From Macrocystis pyrifera (taxonomy: Eukaryota > Sar > Phaeophyceae > Laminariales > Laminariaceae): a stretch of 64,000 nucleotides of DNA. A program made the position numbers and the translations under genes. The DNA lies in the NCBI GenBank assembly GCA_031763025.1, contig JASSKH010000032.1, positions 2,745,001-2,809,000 of the forward strand, read 5' to 3'. The notes beneath the pieces were generated by a model. That model was not told the origin of the DNA and searched no databases. It saw nothing but the letters and a program-made list of their open reading frames with translations. Below, piece by piece: positions 23,558 to 34,999 of the stretch; positions within the stretch are counted from its first letter, which is position 1, and every line of letters starts with the position of its first letter.

Positions 23558-23640
23558 AAAGAGACTTTGAACAATCCAAACAGCGAAAAGAGCAAGTATA
23601 TTGGAGAATAGAGCGGTCGTGCGTCCGAACGTAGAATATG

Positions 23641-24010
23641 TCATATAGAACACCAGAAACGAATGCCCACGAACATAAAGAGATTGATCGACGCCGTGGC
23701 GTATGCAACGTTCGCCACCGTAGTCAGGTCCATCTGCAAGCTGCCGAGCGGTCCATCGTATCCGCGCTCTTTGTTTTTCGAATCACGGTCTTGAGGATGA
23801 CAATCAACTCTCGCATGGCCGCGTGGTGCATGCTGACGAGAATACTTTTCAGGGTGTCGGGATGCGGAGTGGCAGCGGCGAATGAAGGGTCTAACTCTGC
23901 GATGATGAGCTTGAGGCCGGCATTGCTGATGGCTTTGTACAGCCTCCCATCCACCACACACCCGAATACGCACTCATGTACTCCCGATGGAGTCGGTCCT
24001 TTCATGCGAC
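23641..24010 (-). pseudogene. Fragment of a possible hAT-type transposase
   Basis: The minus-strand frame from about 24006 reads MKGPTPSGVHECVFGCV, then LYKAISNAGLKLIIAELDPS. This is followed by residues around DTLKSILVSMHHAAMRELI and, after a frame change, LTTVANVAYATASINLFMFV. The order (a buried hydrophobic segment, an LxP-type turn, a Thr/Leu-rich helix, then a strand resembling the start of the catalytic core after a W-T step) resembles hAT transposases between the zf-BED and RNase H-like domains. The zinc finger and the catalytic Glu and C-terminal dimerisation region are not seen. A TA-type miniature element lies about 80 bases beyond its 3' end. Confidence 0.4.
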
Positions 24011-24019
24011 GGGCATGGG

Positions 24020-24670
24020 TCGCGACACTAGCTTGAAGATCGAACCTACTGTAGAGAAAAGATGACGACTCAAACCGAAAACAGACAGACTGCAGACAGC
24101 ACGACCACCATTCATTTCGTTTTAGATTTGGCCCCTCATGAAACACATGGGTATGTGATATTGCGACGTCCCTGCTGGAAACAGCTAAATATTAAATACA
24201 GGATTAAAACTATCTGCCTTGATGTGTCTTCACCAAGAGTAAAAAAAGGGTTTCCTATCCTGCCGTTGTGGTCACTCTCTCTAAAACAAACAAAAAAAAG
24301 ACGAAATCTGCGACCCCCAAAACTACAAGCCTGATGCCTGGACAAGCGCCGCTGCGCGCTAAGTCTTCGATTCGGTTTACCTGCTGCTCGCGGCCTGAAC
24401 CAACTCCCACTCTGTTTCGTTGTCGCTCTGTAAGTGTCTGATGAGCTTCTTCGTGCGGATACGGGTAGAGAGGGGACACCCACAGACGTCTGCGCGACTC
24501 TCCGTGGAATTGGGAAAAAGGAAGAAATAAAAAAAGGCCAGACTGTATCTTTTAATGGGACAACACATGGGCTTGCCCGAAAACTGGCCCGTCAAATCTA
24601 CGGTCCGGCCCACAAACAAATCCGTGCGGACCCGTGTGGAATCCACGTTTCAAGGACCTCACTGACATTC
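24020..24670. other. No gene seen
   Basis: Short open frames on both strands without motifs. A-rich tracts lie near 24240-24300. Confidence 0.4.
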
Positions 24671-24675
24671 CACGG

Positions 24676-24985
24676 GCCGAAACGGGCCGAGCCGGGCCGT
24701 CCCACATACTCGAGAATGTCATTGGCCGGGCCGTATCGCAATTGAATCGATGACGGGCCGGGTCGGGACGCGGCCCAACGTCTGAAAAGTTTGACCGGCC
24801 GGGCCTAGCCGCGGCCTAACTTTTCATCTTTCGAATGGCCGGGCCGGGTCGTGGCCTATAGTCTGATGATTGAACGGGCCGGGCCGATCCGCGGCTAAAA
24901 AATATGAAACATTGATGGGTCGGGCCTGGCCGCGGTGCATCGTCTTGATCAGTGGTGGGCCGGCCCACCAGCACCGGCCCATGAC
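24676..24985. repeat. GGCCGGGCC-rich minisatellite block 2, unit ~45-50 bp
   Basis: About six units of GGGCCGGGCCG with CGCGGCC and spacers such as GTCTGAAAAGTTTGA. It is related to 21370-21720 and to the GC-rich core of the 21624-22506 tandem. Each core is nearly self-complementary. Confidence 0.75.
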
Positions 24986-24989
24986 AAGC

Positions 24990-25860
24990 CTCGAACAACA
25001 GTAAGCCACTCGAATCTTATCGATTACTGAAATTTCACACGCACGTATGTGATGTTACGCCAACAGGGATGCTGAAAGTTCAAAACTCGACATTAATTTT
25101 CCATCCACCAACATTTCAGGCAAACACAAATGAATCGAACAATCAAGGTCTACGTACGTATGATACGATGCAGCATTCATCCTGTATGACAAAACAACAG
25201 AACAACTATTAATATGTACGTGTATGCAGTGATAGTGAGCATAGTCATAACTTGAAGCAAACGTACGTACGGCAGTACAGCGACCCTTCAAATATACCAG
25301 TACGTACTGATGTGTGTGTGTTCACATCAAATCGACAACCGCTGTCCGCGCGATTCTTCAATCCTAAGGCGATAAACGTTTTTTGGACACACAGCCACAC
25401 TACAGAGATATACGAGTATACCTTACAACATTGTATTGCAGTAAGCAGCGTAGGCAACACAATACAATGTCATCGTATTGGATACGATACGCCAGCTATG
25501 CACATTGTATGAACGAGAGCAAGCAACAAAATACGAAAGCAGGAAACAAAGAAAACGAATCGAAAGAGAAAAAAAGCAACGAAAAATATACCAGGTATAG
25601 CATAATGCCTCCCCCCGCAGGTGATGTGGCCAACACCTAAAAAATACGAGCTAAAAAAACAGCACCACCCCTAAATATGAACAGAGGAGGACTATGAAGC
25701 GTGGGAGACAACAGATACCGTTCAGCAGCCACGACCAGAAATACCGACGAAAACTGAAAAATACCGAAAAACTTGAAAAAAAAACTAAAAAAAGAATTAA
25801 AAAACAGTCCTCGTTAAGATCGACCCATAACGTGAAAATGTAAAGTCAGATCAAAGACAA
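24990..25860. other. No gene seen; GTACGTAC-rich, then A-rich
   Basis: Several ACGTACGTAC words are present. One copy of the dispersed CACATCAAA...GATTCTTCAATCC motif lies at about 25322-25365, and a long A-rich tract at 25550-25860. Confidence 0.45.
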
Positions 25861-25861
25861 G

Positions 25862-26735
25862 TGGGTGATGCGTGCTTCTGTCGAGCGAATGCTCTATCCT
25901 GCAGGGAATGATCAAGTCGTTCTCGCGTTCTCGCATACCCACGTACTCCTCGGCCGGGCAAGGTGTCAACGTCCTGTGGTCCCGCCCCCCAGCCCACGAA
26001 GCTACCGCAAAGACAACCAGTACCGATGCCTGCTCTCTTCAACGCGTTCTCATCCTTCTCGACGTCGCCCCCATCTCCCAATGGCTTACCTATAATATTA
26101 TTTCCTCTTTGGATTCCTCCTCCGACCACTAATACCAGACTTTAGCGGTTCACGCCCACAGTTCATGCTCGTTGGTGTCGAGTATCCCAGGCTCTGCCAA
26201 GAAGGTACTGAAAAATTGTGAAAAGGCACGCGAAAAAAGCTGAAAAAACTAAAAAATACTGGATGAAAAAACTGAAAATTAGTCATCGTTAAGATGGACC
26301 ATGAAAATAGAACCTCAAAGAAAAAAAGGAAATACGTGCTTTAGTCGAGCAAATGCTTTATCTTGTAGGGAGTGATCTGGTCGTTCTCGCGTTCCAGCGT
26401 CCTCCTCGGCCGGGCAAGGTGTCGACGTCCTGGCCCCGTCCCCCAGCCCACGAAGCTACCGCAAAGACAATTATTTTAATATCGATGCCTGCTCTCTTCA
26501 ACGCGCTCTCGTTCTTCTCGACGTTGTGTCTCGCTCGCCATCAGCTCCCAATGGCTCACCTGTATTACTCCTTCCTCCGTGGACGGCTCCTCCGACCTAT
26601 CACCATACTTATACCTGACTGTAGCGGTCCACGCTCAAAGTGCATGCTCCTTGGCGTCGAGTATCCCAGGCTCTGGAAGAAGGTGCACGCTTGTCTGGCG
26701 GACTGTACTAACAGGATATTTTCGGACTCCAGGAT
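25862..26735. repeat. Tandem duplication, unit about 470 bp, possibly ex-coding
   Basis: Unit 1 begins near 25868 and unit 2 near 26338. Both contain GTCGAGC(G/A)AATGCT(C/T)TATC, GTCGTTCTCGCGTTC, CCTCGGCCGGGCAAGGTGTC, CCCAGCCCACGAAGCTACCG, ATGCCTGCTCTCTTCAACGC and GTCGAGTATCCCAGGCTCTG. The plus-strand frame 26353-26835 runs through unit 2 and ends with DSRMKYYFRMKCEK. A similar peptide (DSRMKTYFKMKRKK) is encoded on the minus strand at 27090-27305, so the repeat may derive from a coding element. No family is recognised. Confidence 0.75.
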
Positions 26736-27150
26736 GAAATATTACTTCAGGATGAAATGCGAAAAAACGGAAATTTCTCTAAAACGAATACCACGGAAGC
26801 AAAGTTTGTTTTTGTTTCGTTTCTGGGGTGGGTAGATGTCACCACAAGGTACCACCTCACGGGTTGTTGGGGGCCTAGGACCCTGCGTCGCCGTTGACTG
26901 TCGCAAACGGGTGTTCACCTATTTCGGCACGCACCGGTATGGGCAAGAACTCGATTTTTCGTTTTCGGTGGTGAGAGGCGATGCTCGATCGTGGGACAGT
27001 AAAAATTCGCGAGGTGGTACCTCGTGGTGACTTCTACCCACCCCAGAAATGAGAAAAAAAACACTCCCTTGGTATTTTTTCAGCGATTTCTATTTTTTTT
27101 TTCGCTTCATCTTGAAGTAAGTTTTCATCCTTGAGTCCTTGATGTCCGAA
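26722..27150. mobile_element. Nested inverted-repeat (foldback) structure
   Basis: The outer arms 26722-26805 and 27062-27150 are reverse complements with mismatches (TTTCGGAC...GGATGAAA-x-TTACTTCA(G/A)GATGAA on one side). Inside them lie highly similar inner arms: 26820-26858 starting TTTCTGGGGTGGGTAGA and its reverse complement at 27011-27049 ending TCTACCCACCCCAGAAA. About 150 bases of unique sequence lie between the inner arms. This could be one foldback element or a miniature element inserted in a pre-existing inverted duplication. Confidence 0.8.
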
Positions 27151-28193
27151 ATTATCATGTTTTCTCGTAAATACTCCAGGCACCCCTTCCGTAGCGATCT
27201 GTACTCACACAGCTGGTATTCGATTAGGTTGGAAAATGGTGCCAGTAGTTCGCACGGTCTGACAGGTTTAATCCTCTCCTGAGTCTCGATCGCTAATTGC
27301 CGCACACTCTCCCATGCTCTCTCTTGCAGTGGGTTATGATGAATGCCTCACTCGACTTCTTCGCTGCAGGAAGTCGCCTGTTGCCGACGCCCATGGATTG
27401 CTTCAACAAAATCGTGGACTAGGTCGGTTTGGGGTGGATCCTCGATGCTTCTAGGACCCTTGGCCTGGGTTTCAGTGCTCTTCTCCCCATTTGTCTCGTC
27501 TTGAGCGCATGAGCGTGAATGGGACTTGCACGCTATACCACCTCTTCTTGGTCCGCGTGTTTTTGGGCGACTGTTCTTCTTGCTGCCACATGCTTTTCCC
27601 AGGACAAAATCATCGAGCACTTGTTGTTAATCTTCAACTGACAGCGTCGAGAATGAGGAAATATCCATGGCGCACCCTGCGCCGGAGTCAATGTGACTTT
27701 AATTTCATCGCTAGCGTCGTTCGACCTTGCCATGGGCCCCAGGAGCATAAAATATCAAGTAGAAAACGTTTACCTGGTACCGAACAGCAATAATTCATGT
27801 TTTGGTATCAAAGGGCCTCTCATTTGTTTTCCCCCCGTGACCCTGCAAAACAATCCGAATAACTTTTTATTCAACCCGTTCAAGGGAACATAAAACCCGC
27901 TGCATATTCCCGTGGGTCAATTTGCCCTTACAGTAATCAGATCAATCTGTTCAGTCAGACCGTGCAGCGAACAAATCCTACACATGCAGCGAAACAACAA
28001 GTAGTATGAAAATAGTGTCCGTGCCGATTATGTTGATGTCGATTGGTTTGTGGCTGGTGTGTGTTATCAGAGCAAAGGCCAAGTGCCTGAGCCTTGCGGC
28101 CAAGGCTGCATTCACCAGGCGCATGAAATCTGCATGGTGCTGCTGTATGTACTCGTACGTACCTACCACTCTGTCCGGAAATGTAAAAAACAT
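27090..28193 (-). pseudogene. Possible minus-strand coding relic in pieces, unknown
   Basis: Minus-strand frames occur at 28193-27978 (contains HHADFMRLVNAALAARLRHL), 27620-27348 (basic, Lys/Arg-rich) and 27305-27090 (contains LLAPFSNLIEYQLCEYRSLR). Their composition looks protein-like and they read in one direction. The last piece ends in the foldback arm and shares its C-terminal peptide pattern with the plus-strand frame ending near 26835. No domain is identified, and joining these pieces into one gene is a guess. Confidence 0.25.
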
Positions 28194-28199
28194 CTCATC

Positions 28200-29540
28200 T
28201 TCATACTCACGATTTCAAACCGTTCCTATATTGCCGGACACGGTGGTACGGTTGAGTATTTTTAGCCGATCGTTTTTTCACGTGAGACAACAGTAGTGAT
28301 GAGTTGGCATCTGAACGCTAGGGGTAACTCGCTTCCTGCTGCATCAAGGCCCGATCACGAGTGGTCTCCGCTGCTGCAATGACACTGGGTGTGATGGCCA
28401 TCGCTCGGCGTGCGGCCGCTTTCATGTCTGGTACCGTTTGCCCGATACAATGAAGACTGGACGTCTTTTGATTCTATCTCGGGACATTTTTGTCGAATTT
28501 TCCATCGACATTTTACTCATCAAAAGAGGGTCAACTCGTGCACCAGATTTCTTGTCGGCTACTTGTCGGATTCAGGCGCGGAATGTTTTGCTGTGTGCAT
28601 CGTCCTGCCGCACCCGTTGATTGGCGTGTATTTCGAGTAGAGTCCAATATTTTTTTCCCTAGACAGAAAATATACTAAGAAACCAACTTGAAAAATCGAG
28701 TTAGGGCTAGTATTTACACAAAAATTAGCTAAAAAAAATCTGCAGATCAAAACACAACTACAGTAGACAGTCGATCATTCTCTATTGATGGGAGGTGTGT
28801 GTCGAACGCTATCATCCAATTCGTTTCCTGCGTCGAGAAATAAGGTGCTCGGTGCTACACGTATATGTCGTCTAATACCAGTAAATAGGGTGGTGGCAGA
28901 CTATTTTCAAAATTGGTTATTTCTATTTGTTTAAACAGATTCTCGATTAGACGGGACATTTTTTTACGTTTAAGAGGCATCTATTCTCATGTCTAACTGT
29001 ACTACTGCGGTATTCACAGAGGCTCTCTCCTCGATTGGGGTGATACGTGAGTGATGCCAGGTACTTGATGGGTGGATTGGATTCCCAACAATGCTCTAGT
29101 TACTTGTACTGTAAAAATGATGCGATTACTCTAAATTTGTCTTGTTGCTATTCCGGCGGTGATTCTACACAGGCATCCTAAAACAGACAGACGAAGACAG
29201 TTTTTGCTCTGTTTTTTTTTCATCACTTTTACTTTCCAGCCCACTCGTAGGAGGTTTTACCCTCGACGATCTTCTGGACAAGCCGTGGTCACAGGTGTCG
29301 TCTCTTCTCCCCCCCGGTACGTGCCTTTATTTTTCGTCGCGCACAGTGTATCAGTGTGATGGGCCGCAGTGATTCAATATTACCCTCCCTCTCTCCGCGT
29401 AAAACAAGAAAACGAACATACTGACATGCGTGAGACACCGGCAGATCACTCTGCTGCTGTACTGCAGCAAATCAACCCATCCAACTCATCTTTTTTTTGT
29501 CTTTTGCTACGTAAGTGCAAGCGGAGGTGCCCCGCGCCCA
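28200..29540. other. No gene seen
   Basis: AT-rich spacer. Open frames of 60-90 codons (28410-28640, 29369-29650) lack motifs. Confidence 0.4.
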
Positions 29541-29543
29541 GCC

Positions 29544-31440
29544 TCAGATTCCCGGTTGTGGGCATAAAATGTTGCTGTCCAGCAGAAACTCCAGATCGTG
29601 AGGATCGGCCACAAGCCAAAGTAATATTCGACTCATCGTGCTCGTCTTAGTACTATTATGTTTAATTACCGCCGATCCTTGCTCGGCTCGCGTTCTCCGC
29701 ATTTGACGGTGGTGTTTCGGCTCCGACATCGCGCGGTAAACAGTCTGATTATATCCTTGTTGGTCCAGCATGGTGGGGTAGCAGCTTTTGGTCCTCGTCG
29801 TGCTGTAGATACTTCCTCCGTCATCTGGCTCCCACGACATGATGATCATGCCATGAAAGTCCTCACTATCGAGCAGGACCTCTAAAGGGAATCTTTGTGA
29901 CAGGTTCTCCTGGATGTTTAGTCCGACGTGTCGTCGTGACTGCTAGCTTTCTATGTAGTTCTTGTGCTGCATCTGGGTCGCACATGCCTACGTAACAATC
30001 CGAACTAACAAGGTGGATTCTCCGCTTTCCTTGTGCTCGACGGGGGTGTAGATGTCGCAAGTGGATCTCTTTCGTCTGTGTTGAACCCACAGACTTCGCC
30101 GCGGGGTTTGCCTGCGGTTGCCCGATCATGAGCGTCTGAACCTCCTTCAGCCAACGGTCGATTTATGTACTTCATTCAGCTCGTGTGGAGCCGCGAGTCA
30201 GGCACAGCTCACAATAACCTGGCGCGACCCCTGGACTAAAGGTGTCGGTCCGTCGACCTCAGGCCATGATGACCCAACTGATGCTTCGGTGGTGCCAGTT
30301 GATGTTGATTTGGCGACCCCATATAATATAGATGCCGTGATCCCAGGCACTGATACTCTAATATACGATGGCGATTCAGTGACACGAGGCACTGATGCTC
30401 TGATCATCCCGGACGATGCTGGCCCTGGCCATTGATGGCATGTTGCGGGTTTGGTGAGGATTTTGATTGCCTTGCTTGCCTCCTCCGAGACCCAAAATGG
30501 GTCTATACCGGTCTTGGAGACCTCCACGCACGTGGCCGGGAGGTTTGCCCCCGGTGCTCCCTTGACATGAGTGTTGTCGAAGGTTTCTCCGATGCTTGGA
30601 TTTGGCTTCGAAATTCAGTTCTCGTAATGCGATGCACCCGTTCCAACCCCAGAACCCGTAGAAAGTGTGACCCCGGGTGAAGCCACAAGTGCGACTGCGA
30701 GCGAAGCAGGATATGTGACTGCTGAAGATGACACTCTTGGGGTCCTAGTATTCCAACAGATTAAGATGATGTACCGGTGCCTCATGAGGAATTTCCAGTC
30801 CCGGGTGATGCTGCTCCGGTGCCTGGTGATTATTCGTAACCCCCTACTGATGACGCTCCTACCCCTGGCGAAGATACGCCAGCTCGTGTTGAAGACGCCC
30901 CGCCTGTTGTCGATGGAGCGTCCTCCTCCAGGGGGTTGCCCGCATGCTGTTGCTGTCTGCCCTGGACTCTCCCACGTTGGCGCTCGTTCGTAGCGATAGT
31001 GGCGTCCTCAGGCGTGTTCTTGCTTTCTTGCGCCATGCAAATAAATATTATTCCAATTGTTTGTCCGTCCTGCTCGGACACCCCGTCCCGTTCGGGTGTT
31101 ACAATCAGGGCTACAGGCCGCGTTATTGATATGTTGGCCCCGCTTCTTCTTTCGTCTAGATTCACCTCTAGCGAGCACAGACCCTGGTCTCTCGGCTGCT
31201 GCTCTAGCTGTACGACGACCTCTCTTTTCTTCAGGTCGAAGTTCCCAGCCACGAGAGCGGTAGCGAAGCCCCGCTCCATTGCAGTGGTGGGAGAGAAAAA
31301 TGTGTCGCCCCAAGCTTCACATGATGCTGGGAAAGTTTGCTCGAAGCGCCCCACCAGTTTGGTCGGTGATTTGGTCGGTGATGTTGTCGTAGATTGCACC
31401 AGTCGTGGTCTCGAGAAGTTGCTTGGGCGGTGATTATCGT
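29544..31440 (-). pseudogene. Ty1/copia-type relic, pre-integrase and downstream linker part of pol
   Basis: Reading on the minus strand after the protease, the frame 31399-30830 carries GRFEQTFPASCEAWGDTFFS, then SPTTAMERGFATAL and KREVVVQLEQQP. This resembles the stretch between protease and integrase (gag pre-integrase domain) of copia-type polyproteins. An alternative frame, 31313-31008, continues part of it. From about 30990 to 30200 the sequence becomes rich in Ser, Thr, Pro and Gly (for example GASSTRAGVSSPGVGASSVG), like the linker between integrase and reverse transcriptase. I could not find an integrase core or reverse transcriptase motifs, so most of pol has been deleted or is beyond recognition down to about 29544. 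Confidence 0.5.
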
Positions 31441-31441
31441 C

Positions 31442-31756
31442 TTAGGTACGTTTAGTGGCGTGGGCTTTATCCGGCGATCCTTCATTCCCGGGATCAGCTA
31501 GTCGCCCAGGAAGTGCTCCGTAGCGCCGCTGTCCACAAGCAACGTCACTCCGTTGTTGTTGGGCTGAAACGTGCGCTCGCCGGTCAAGGTCGTGTACGCG
31601 GATCCTTCGTCGGCGGCGGGAGCTTCTCCTCGTCATTTGTGCGCTGTGATTGAGTAGTTTCCACAGACCTCGAACGATTGTCATGATGCCGGTTACAGCA
31701 AAGATTAAGTCTGATTGCTGTCCTAAATGGTCAATTGAGCGTTGAGGGCTCGACAT
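31442..31756 (-). pseudogene. Retroelement aspartic protease (copia-type relic)
   Basis: The minus strand reads TLLVDSGATEHFLGD, immediately followed by a stop, then LIPGMKDR and VPKTIITA in the same frame. DSGAT is the aspartic protease active-site motif (D-S/T-G). The downstream LIPG...PKTI pattern is usual just after it in copia-type elements. The enzyme cuts the polyprotein into gag and pol parts. The in-frame stop shortly after the active site means this copy is dead. It lies between the gag zinc knuckle and the pre-integrase-like region, the expected order. Confidence 0.75.
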
Positions 31757-31834
31757 CTGTAGTGTAGGCGGTCACCGGTGTTGCTTTCTCTTGGTCGTAG
31801 GAAACCCCCGGCGAAATCGTCTTCGACGTTGAGC

Positions 31835-32906
31835 TCAGATGTCTTGCCGTCCCCATCTCAGAGGAGGAGGTTCGCTGCACTGCGTGGAACAATCTATGCA
31901 AGTGCTGCCCTGCTGTGGGCGTAGTGCCTCTTGTGTATAGCATTCGGAGTTGGAGTGCGTCAAGGTGTTGTGGAATGAGCACCACGACTGCCCAGCGACG
32001 CCTCCAGCTCTACCCTTTTCTCCCGAGTGTCTCTTGGTCCTCTCACGCGTGTCCTTGCCAGTCGCTAGCTCAGGGCTATCGCGCGTAAAGTGCCCCTTTT
32101 TGTTGCATTGGTGACATACATCCGATTCAGCGGGCATTGCGACGCCATGCGGGGCGTGCTGATCACAGCTGCGGTTGCAGCAGGCGGTTGATTATATTGA
32201 CATCGCAGCGCCGCGCCCGGTGATCCTCCCGCTGTCTTCGCCGCGGCAGAACTCTGTGTCGAAGTACAGATGTCGCATGGTTTTCTGTATGTCGTAGAGG
32301 CCGAACGAGGAGTCCCAATTGATCTGAAACTTGACGACATCGTACTCGTTCGTGGCCCCTTGGATTAGGATATCCTTGATACCGCGGTCGGTCATCGGCT
32401 CTCCCCTTGATGCGTTGGAGGATGGCTTCCATGAAGCAGTCGTGTGGGTTTTGCCCGGGCTTCATGAAAGTCGCCGCGAGTTTTGCAAGGTGGCGCAGAT
32501 GAACTCATTTGTGATCTTCAGGAATTTGGATTCCAGCCCCTGTCGGGCCATCTAGCCATTACCTCCAATTTTCGTCTCACTTTCGTGTGAGAAGACCAGG
32601 CGTCGTGTCGGCTTTCAAGTAAGCACGTACAAGAGGGTGTAGAGGTCGTGTGAAGCCTTATCATATGTAGATAGGACTTGTTAAAGCGTGTAGGTTGCTG
32701 TCACTGATTCATCGGTTGGAGTGATGCCCTCTTCTTGCCTCGGTGCTCCTTCGTGATGGCGACGGGGTCTTTGTTGTTGATGCTCAGGATGATGCAGGCC
32801 TTCTTCCGTCAGTCCTTGACGCCTGTGGACGTTTTGTCGCTGAACTTGCGTCTGATGCCCTTCATGATGGGAGTGAGATTGTTCCCGCCGTTGTTGTAGT
32901 CCCCAT
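31835..32906 (-). pseudogene. Ty1/copia-type gag with CCHC zinc knuckle, frame-shifted
   Basis: A likely start ATG lies at 32906 (minus), matching the start region of the second copy (60634). The order on the minus strand is: N-terminal part; MARQGLESKFLKITNEFICA near 32550; then MKPGQNPHDCFMEAILQRI in another frame (from 32465). Next comes the helical capsid part (RGIKDILIQGATNEYDVVKF and LYDIQKTMRHLYFDTEF, 32395-32192). Last is the nucleocapsid knuckle CHQCNKKGHFTRDS (32137-31835), where the final Cys of C-x2-C-x4-H-x4-C is Ser. A second cysteine-rich segment follows (WCSFHNTLTHSNSECYTQ). Gag packages element RNA into virus-like particles. At least two frameshifts make this copy non-functional. 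Confidence 0.75.
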
Positions 32907-32944
32907 GGTAGTTTCTCCGGAGCTGATTCCAAGACCTACGCCGG

Positions 32945-33745
32945 CAGGTAATCAATCGGTCGGCTACCTGTTTACTATCTCGTTTCTCGGGCAATGCCAA
33001 GGCTCACAGTAGTGCGTTGAGACTATCCTTTTTTACTGCTTGGTAAGCATAAATCCTAGAGCGGTAGGTGAGTCATGGTTGCGCTACCTGTATTCTTTGC
33101 CGTTGCTCGGGCAATAGCAAGGCCTATATCAAGGGATTAAGACTAACCTTGGTTGCATTGTTGCCTTCGGAATATCAAGACTGATAGCGGTAGGTAAACA
33201 GTCGGTCGGCTACCTGTCTTCTTTGTTGTTGCTCGAGCAATACATAGGCTTACAGCAGTAGATTCGACTGTTTTGTCTCTTTTCTCGTTGCTCGGGCATT
33301 ACCAAGGTTCAAAGCAGGAGGTTAGTCTACCTTGTCTATTTTGGAGGATCTCGGGCAATAGAAAGGCTTACACCAATAAAATAGACTACATGTCTCATTT
33401 TGTCGTTGCTCGGGTAATAGCAAGGACTACAGCAACATAATACACTATCTTGTCTATTATGTTATTCGGGAAATACCAAGGCTTGCAACAATATGTTTCA
33501 CTATCCTGTCTTTATTGTTGTTTCTCGGGCTATATGGAGGCTTGCAGAGCAAGAGGTTGGATTACCTTGTCTCTCTTGTCGTTGCTCGGGCAATAACATG
33601 GCTTACAGCAGTAGGTTGGACTGTCTGTCTCTTTCGTCGTTGCTCGAGCAATACCAAGACTTACAGCAATAGGTTACACTACCTTGTCTCTATGTCGATG
33701 GTAGGGCAATACCGTAGTAGTAGGTTTGACTAGCTGTCTCTGTCG
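32945..33745 (-). repeat. Leader minisatellite of the copia-type element, ~72-bp units, about 11 copies
   Basis: Units on the plus strand follow TTGCTCGGGCAATACCAAGG, CTTACAGCAGTAGGTT, (G)ACTACCTTGTCTCTTT. The array sits directly upstream of the gag start on the element's sense (minus) strand, so it would be part of the 5' leader. Related units flank the second copy at 60725-61070 and 61597-61835. Divergence among units is moderate. Confidence 0.85.
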
Positions 33746-34990
33746 TGAGTTGGCCGTACATCACGACGCGCAGCGGCAGGCAGTCTAGTCCTTCGGCTGC
33801 AGCTGTTATCATAGCGTTTAAGAATCTCGACACAGCAAGGTGGCGGTCGATGCGATAGCGGTCGCGTTGCCTGTCTATGCAGGATTTCTAGTCGTCCTAA
33901 TAGCTCGTACTCGTTCACTCACGTTCTTGTAGCTGGCTCTGTTGTGGGTGAACGGCGACCAGCAGTCTTGACCCTTGAGCTTGTACTGGTGCAATCACGT
34001 TGTTGCTGAACGTGTTGTGGTAGACGTTCGTCGATTTTGAACGATGAACAGCGCTGGAAGTTTCTATGTTAGGTTTAGCCCGGCGTAGTCTCGTACTCGA
34101 AAACTCGCGTTCGTTTAGCTGCTTTTGTCGAGAGTAAACGAAGAACAACGGCCTAGATCCTAGAACCCGTACTCGTTCAGTCACGTTACTTCCGTCGAAC
34201 TTGAACGACAAATAGGTGTCGCGGTGGGTGTAGCTCTGGAAGACGTGTGTCGTGACTCATCGTGATGCCCGAAGCTGTCGAGTGACTCTTGAGAACGTAT
34301 CGAGGCTCATAACCTGTTGATGTTGTTTGGCGTGTGGCTGGTGTATGTCTCTTGAGAGAGGGGTCAAATGCCTGAACCGCGATCAGGCTGGTTCGGTGAT
34401 GTAACGAGCTTAGCTCTTGAACATACATTGTGCTGGGGACGCTAGCTCGGTGGTGGTGTTTATCAGCGAAGGTGCTCGTGCAGAGGAACAGGTGAAGAGT
34501 GTGACCGGATGAGGCATAGCGATGTCCGATGGATGTACCCCGTCGGGCTAAAACGGACGACCACAAAATACTAAAGAATAACAAAACTCATCTACTACTC
34601 TATTCTGACGTTGTGCTCGTGGGGTGGTGTGGCCCTGGGGTCGGGAAGACTTTGCTGAGATGAAACCGCTATCTCCTTAGAATAAAACCGTCATGTTTGA
34701 CAGACCGACATCCTGTTCGTACGACAAATAGCCACAATTTGCTCGTACGTACAACTATTACTGCAAGGACTTATTTACTGCTATCCGTACTGCGGAGCAG
34801 CGCCTGCCGTCACAGCTTGCTATGTATGACCTACAGTACACGACTGCACGTAGTGGCAACAAAACTCAACTGTTGCCTCCGGTATTTTGCGTTCGTACGG
34901 AATACACCGCGCTTTTTCTACCGCTATTTTGTACTCACATCTATGGTAAGTCAGCGGCGACCTACTACGTTACAGTCCTTCAACTGGTGT
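33746..34990 (-). mobile_element. 5' region (probable LTR plus leader) of the copia-type relic, copy 1
   Basis: Matches 61836-62990 along its whole length. Shared blocks are CACGACGCGCAGC, CTATGCAGGATTTCTAG, TGTCTTGACTCATCGTG-like, CGTATCGAGGCTCATAACCT, GACATC(C/G)TGGTCGTACGAC-like and ACAATTTGCTCG. Homology fades near 34990 / 62990, which may mark the element's 5' edge. I could not fix TG...CA termini or a primer-binding site. It encodes no protein. Confidence 0.6.
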
Positions 34991-34999
34991 GGCAGAAGT

